NCBI GenBank assembly: GCA_948144175.1
Contig: CANXME010002559.1
Location: forward strand, 1,709,501 to 1,773,500
DNA: 64,000 nt
Direction of reading: 5' to 3'
Source: Closterium sp. NIES-65
Lineage: Eukaryota; Streptophyta; Zygnematophyceae; Desmidiales; Closteriaceae
Shown: in pieces, positions 59,640 to 64,000 of the stretch
How the letters are laid out: every line of letters begins with the position of its first letter
Position numbering within the stretch: position 1 is the first letter of the stretch
Position numbers and translations under genes: made by a program
Notes under the pieces: model-generated
The model's input: the letters and a program-made list of their open reading frames with translations, nothing else
Databases searched by the model: none
What the model was told of the DNA's origin: nothing

Positions 59640-62600
59640 CTATATTATTTCCACCTCCATCTCTTGAGCATCCTCCTCCATTTCAGGCATAGGCGGTGGT
59701 AGGTACCGCGCATTGAAGATCCGCCGACTCGACAGCCCAAACGTTTCTCGGATCGGCATGCTGAGATGCCGTTGGATGCCCGCAGCAACGGTTGTAGGCG
59801 AGTCAGCGAAGCCGGTTGTAGAGAGGATTTCGGCAAAGGCGTTGGGGATGGTGGTGAGCATGTACTGTATCACTGACTGGGGCACGGTTGAGTCCTGGTC
59901 GAAAAAGAGAAGATGGATCTGCACTGACACCTGTTAGGGGAACAGGCAGAGGGAATGGGAGGTGGACAGGTGCATGAGTATAAGTTCCCAAGGCAGGTAC
60001 AGCACCGGGCGTTGGGAATGGTGGTGAGCGTGTACTGTATTACTGACTGGGGCACGAAAAAGAGAAGATGAATTTGCACTGACACCTGGAGGGGGGACGG
60101 CGAAGGGAATGGGAGGTGGGGAACAAGATGAGCAGAAGGTCCCAAGGCAGGTGGAGCACTGACCAAGGCAGGCTCAGTAAGTAGCTGAAGCTGTTCGGAG
60201 CAAAGCAGGAAGAGCGATCTAGAAATGGTTGCTGTACCATTCATCCTTCAATGCAGCATGCACAAGCACTCACCCGTGGGAGGATGTCTCGCACGTCGCA
60301 TGCAAAGGCGGTCTTGAGGTTGCTGAAGCCGATGTCAGGGCGCAGCAGGAAGAGCGGGCGGGTGAAGTCGCGCACGTGAGGCGCCTTCACATCTTCTGCT
60401 GTGAGCACGGGCGCACACCCTCTGCTCCACATCTGCAAGCATCACAGGAATAAAGCACACACGGGCAGATGCGGGCAGGGGATATGTATGGAAGATACGC
60501 AAGGGAAATAGGAAGTCTCAAACGTCGCGCACTTAAGGCACCTTCCCGCTGCGAGCACCTGCACACAGCTTCCTACCACAGCTGAGCCCATTCCACGAGG
60601 CAGAGCAAGCATGGGTAGATGCAGAAGGGGGATGTGGACGGGAGATGCGGAATGGAAAATGGATGGGAGATAGGATGAGAGGCAGAGATTTCAACACGAA
60701 CGGCATCTCTGAGACATGCCTTAGGACTGTGTGAGGATCAGCAGGGTTGCAGGAACAGGAGAAGCGAATGGAGGCAGCAGCAGCAAGGCACTGACCTTGA
60801 AGTTGCCTTGCATGATGCCAAACACCTGGTCCAGGTCGTTCAGAGCAAAGCCCCCCTCGTAGCCCGGAGCATCCAACAACCTGCAACCAAGTGAATTAGT
60901 TCACAGATGATTATGGGAACTGAGTCATTGAGATAACATGCATAAGCTTACTAGCTAGAATATCAACCATTCAAGCGATCTACAACACAGGCTGTAAAAC
61001 CAGACCAGCAGCAGAGAATATGGTTTGATAGTTACCTGGGCGAGGAGCCCATGATGATGATGCGCTAGAGAAGACACACCTGGTGACATGCGTACCTGGG
61101 CGAGTACCTGGGCGAATACCTGGGCGAATACCAGGGCGAATACCTGGGCGCCTGGCAAGGCAGTGGGGGCCGGCCACAAAGAATTGCATACCTGGGCGAG
61201 GAGCCCATGATAATGATGCGCTTGAACACTCTCGGGCGTTCGAGGGAGGCGAGCAGCCCCATCATGCCGCTCTGCTGGTGCCCTATGAACGTGCACTGAT
61301 GCCCCCAGTCCGTGCCCTGGTGAATCCCAGGTGGGCGGTGGGAGTGTGGGGGGAGAGGGGGAGGAAGAGAGAGGTGTGGGGATATGGGGAAGGGGGGAGG
61401 AGGGGAGAGGAGATGGTAAGTTGGGGAGTGGGGGAATATGACCATGGTGCTGGCGAATGCAGACAGAAACAGCTGATCTGTGTCTCGCCCCTGTGCCCTT
61501 GCCCACACTGGCACCGCACCCCCTAGCCCACCTCTCCCAGCAAACAAGGGATTCTTTGCCAAGCCACGGGTCTCAACCACTAGTCCTCCTACCGACCTCA
61601 AGAAGCATGCATCTACTGCTTCTCCCCTTCCCTCGCTGCAGCATACCTCGACGCCCAGCTCCCCCAGCAGCTGCAGCAGGTCCTGTGCGAAGCCATGCAG
61701 CGGTGGGTTGCAAAGCAAAAGCCCTGCTTTCCTGCTCTCTAGCCCTTGAGAAGCAAACGTCTCCTGCACCCCCCAGCATAGCATACCTCGACGCCCAGCT
61801 CTGCCAGCAGCTGCAGCAGGTCCTCTGCAAAGCCGTGCAGCGTGCTGTAGCGCTGATAGTCAAAGGCATCGTAGTCCGTGCTGGGGGAGGGGGTAGAAAT
61901 GGGGAGGGGGGAAGGAGAGCATGGACATGAGCCATGCAGCGTGCTGTAGCGCTGGTAGTCAAAGGCATCGTAGTCCGTGCTGGTGGCGGGAGAGAGCGGG
62001 GGTGGGGGGAAGGGGGAGGGGAAGGGGGAGGGGGAGGGGGAGGGGGAGGAGGGGGGTGGGGGGAAGGGGGAGGGGTGTAAGTGGGTGGAGAGGAAGAGAG
62101 GGCAGAGGCGCATGAGCTATGCAGCGTGCTGGAGGGCATGCAAGTAGGCGTGAAAGGTTGAAGAGCAAAAGCGGCAGGAAAGTGGAGAAGGGGGGGAGGA
62201 GTGAGGGAGGAGGGGAGAGGAGGGGGAGGGAGGGGGTTGAGGGAGGGGGGTTGTTGTGAGATGATTTTAGGCTTGCTTGAGTGTTTGAAACAATTTACTG
62301 GAACGGGGTGGATGCATGCCGTAGCTGCGTAGCGTGCCATATGTTTTTGCATTCCATGCCATGCTCATCCATTCACTGCTCACTGTGCCATGCTGCACAG
62401 CACACCTCATGCCATGTCATGCCGTGCCCGTCACCCCCCCAAGCAGCACGCCATGCCACGTCTCCCAATGCACGCCGCATGCCACACCAGGCCGACCCAG
62501 CCAGCCCATGCAATACCATGACCCTCCCCCACCCCACCCAGCCCGCGCAACCCACCCAGCCCCAGGCCTGGCACGCCATGCCATGCCTGCCACGCTACAG

Positions 62601-63968
62601 CGCGCAGCAGAGCCCGACGTACCCAAGTGCGCCGGTGAGGTCGTAGAGCACGATGCGGTACACACTCGTGTCCAGCTGCCCCACTATGCCCCTTCCACCC
62701 CACCCAGCCCCAGCCCCTGCCCCTGCCACGCCATGCCATGCCTTGCCGTGCCTCCCACGCCACAGACCCTGACGTACCCGAGCGCGCCGGTGAGGTCGTA
62801 GAGCACAATGCGGTACACACTCGTGTCCAGCTGCCCCACTATGCTGCTCCATATCTGCACACACACACACGACAATGTGAACAGGCGAATAGGGGGGGAG
62901 AAGCAAGGGGAAGGGGAAGGGGTTGGGGGGAATGGAGGGGATGCGATTGTGGAGGGGGAGGAGAGTGGGGGGGAGATGCGCCCCTGCATTCTGCAAATCA
63001 GCCAAGGACCTTGCATTCGCTTTGTTGTTTCAGCGTGCATGCTTAGGTATAGTCACTTGGCCAAGCTATCAGACACACACTCAACGCAATGGGGGTGGGA
63101 CCCTTGTTGACTTGTTCATTGTTCACCATGCGCGTGGCTCGTTACCCAACTGTTACAGCCTAACCCTACCTATCGGACAGAGTACATTATTTTTTTTTCT
63201 GCCCAAAGCTGTGCGACTCACATTTTTATTTTGCCCGAAACCGTGTGAGAGCACGAGGAGTTCAGAGCCGGTGCCCACGATCTGCACGTTGTGTCGCTCC
63301 AGCGCCGTCTTGGACGCTCGCAGCTTCGCCGCCTGCATGGCACTGCGGGGGACAGAAAAGGGGGAAGGGGGGGGGGGGGGAGAGGGGGGTGGGTGGTTGG
63401 GAGGGGAAAGGGGGGAGAGAGGAGGGGTGGGGGAGAGGGAGGAGGGGAGAGAGAGAACGAGTGTTGAAACGGCCGTTTCGTCACAAAGACGGAATTGCCG
63501 CACGAACTTTGAGCTGCATGCAACGGACCGTGTGGGCCCGATGGGTCAGGCGGTCGGTGCGTAGAGCAAGGGTTCACGAGAAGCAAGCAATATCTAAGGC
63601 ATCATTCTGACCCTCCGTGCTTTCAACCACGTTGTCCCCAGCCATTTGCACTGCCCAACCGACCAACACAGACAGACACAGGAGCTACCACAGAAGCGGG
63701 AACAAAAAAAAAAAAAAAAAAAAAAAAAACTGTTTAGAGTCATTCCCTCCGCTCACCGCATGGCGACAGCGGACGCGCGTCCCGTGCCGCCACCGTGCAT
63801 GGAGCCGGACGCCATGAACCCCGCGTGCATGGACGAGCTCCCCATGGCCGCCACTCCGCCGTGCATCGACGTCGCCCCCGCCATTCCCCCGGCTCCCACG
63901 CCGTGCGTGCTGCTGTTCATCTGCGCGAACATCGGGTTACCACCTCGCTGCCCGAACCCCATTCCCAT
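59640..63968 (-). CDS. D14/KAI2-family alpha/beta hydrolase homologue, catalytic triad apparently lost (8 exons, 387 aa)
   Basis: Exons: 63757-63968, 63222-63342, 62778-62854, 61787-61880, 61192-61316, 60796-60880, 60274-60432, 59640-59930 (1,164 bp in frame, GT-AG introns). D14 and KAI2 are strigolactone/karrikin receptors that hydrolyse or bind ligand with a Ser-Asp-His triad. Family landmarks: VLSHGFG near residue 105, RYSTLHGFAEDLL, FIGHQQSGMMGLLAS with ERPRVFKRIIIMGSSPR, GYEGGFALNDLDQVF, DILPRV. The nucleophile elbow, GHSVS in the family, is G180-H-Q-Q-S here, so the Ser position is Gln182. The Asp is kept (QDSTVP, 304). The family GH near the end reads G331-F332. The Met/Gly/His-rich first exon and the acidic C-terminus are extensions of a fold of about 270 aa. 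The frame is open to the window edge, so the start could lie upstream. Confidence 0.85.
60007..60087 (-). repeat. Partial copy of D14-like exon 8 (5' end with acceptor)
   Basis: Repeats VSVQIHLLFF...VPQSVIQYTLTTIPNA with the AG|GTGTCAG acceptor. It lacks the codons for the Asp-containing stretch (DQDST). Confidence 0.85.
61030..61150 (-). repeat. Exon 5 end copy and 12-bp donor minisatellite
   Basis: 61034-61072 repeats IIIMGSSPR with its donor. 61082-61150 is about five units of CGCCCAGGTATT (minus strand), each containing CCCAG|GTAT, the exon 5 donor. Confidence 0.85.
61641..61712 (-). repeat. Partial copy of D14-like exon 4 (3' half with donor)
   Basis: Repeats LHGFAQDLLQLLGELGVE and the GAG|GTATGC donor, downstream of the true exon. 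Confidence 0.85.
61926..62130 (-). repeat. Partial copies of D14-like exon 4 (5' half with acceptor)
   Basis: 61926-61990 repeats CACCAG|CACGG and DYDAFDYQRYSTLHG. A shorter scrap of the STLH region recurs near 62110-62130. Between them lies a GGGGGA microsatellite. Confidence 0.8.
62618..62690 (-). repeat. Partial copy of D14-like exon 3 (3' end with donor)
   Basis: Repeats VGQLDTSVYRIVLYDLTGALG and its GG|GTACGTC donor. It lacks the acceptor and the IWSS start. Confidence 0.85.
63702..63729. repeat. Poly(A) run (T run on the coding strand)
   Basis: About 28 A in intron 1 of the D14-like gene. Confidence 0.95.
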
Positions 63969-64000
63969 GCTCCCGTCGCCTGCGACCGCTGCGACGCGCG

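Overview
The window is nuclear DNA from a photosynthetic eukaryote of the green lineage, most plausibly a streptophyte alga or bryophyte-grade plant. This is an inference from gene content: a SEC23 of the plant SEC23G type, a BAC1-type mitochondrial basic amino acid carrier, a nuclear gene for the short L33 ribosomal protein, a D14/KAI2-family alpha/beta hydrolase, and plant-type Ty3/gypsy (with chromodomain) and Ty1/copia elements. Introns are short with canonical GT-AG ends. The DNA is GC-rich and unusually full of micro- and minisatellites, which are often translated as low-complexity inserts inside otherwise conserved proteins.

Layout. 0-4.4 kb: one hypothetical ORF and a 2.3-kb GA-rich minisatellite field. 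4.43-9.06 kb: a complete young Ty3/gypsy element (minus strand, identical 277-bp LTRs but for one base, TSD CACAT) with intact pol but a gutted gag. 9.1-20.5 kb: no recognisable protein gene, but a locus built from tandemly amplified intron+exon modules, three long TCC tracts, 20-, 25- and 27-bp minisatellites and two copies of a cassette of consecutive hairpins. 20.5-21.5 kb: a coiled-coil protein gene (+). 21.6-29.0 kb: an 11-exon SEC23 gene (-). 29.4 kb: L33 (-). 29.9-32.4 kb: a single-pass membrane protein with a Lys/Gly-rich tail (-). 33.7-37.0 kb: an 8-exon BAC1-like carrier (+). 37.4-38.9 kb: a 3-exon Ala/Pro-rich protein (-). 39.2-59.3 kb: a 20-kb nest in which a decayed gypsy element has been invaded by three younger LTR elements, each with a perfect 5-bp TSD. 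59.6-64.0 kb: an 8-exon D14/KAI2-like gene (-), whose first exon may extend past the window edge.

The exon models given for SEC23, BAC1, D14-like, the membrane protein and the Ala/Pro-rich protein were built by hand. Each closes in frame over its whole length, with GT-AG introns, and SEC23, BAC1 and D14-like also follow their families.

The strongest unexplained signal is structural. In at least three protein genes (SEC23, the D14-like gene and the membrane protein) and in the 11-19 kb locus, short segments that span an exon-intron junction have been tandemly duplicated into the neighbouring intron. This leaves ladders of partial exon copies that each carry a real-looking donor or acceptor. 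In two genes the donor itself is amplified as a 12- or 16-bp minisatellite, and at 16.1-16.5 kb a 36-nt mini-exon with its 69-nt intron is repeated as exact 105-bp units. A second notable point is that the D14-like protein appears to have lost both the Ser and the His of its catalytic triad. A third is that the two gypsy elements share a canonical -1 frameshift heptamer at the gag/pol overlap.
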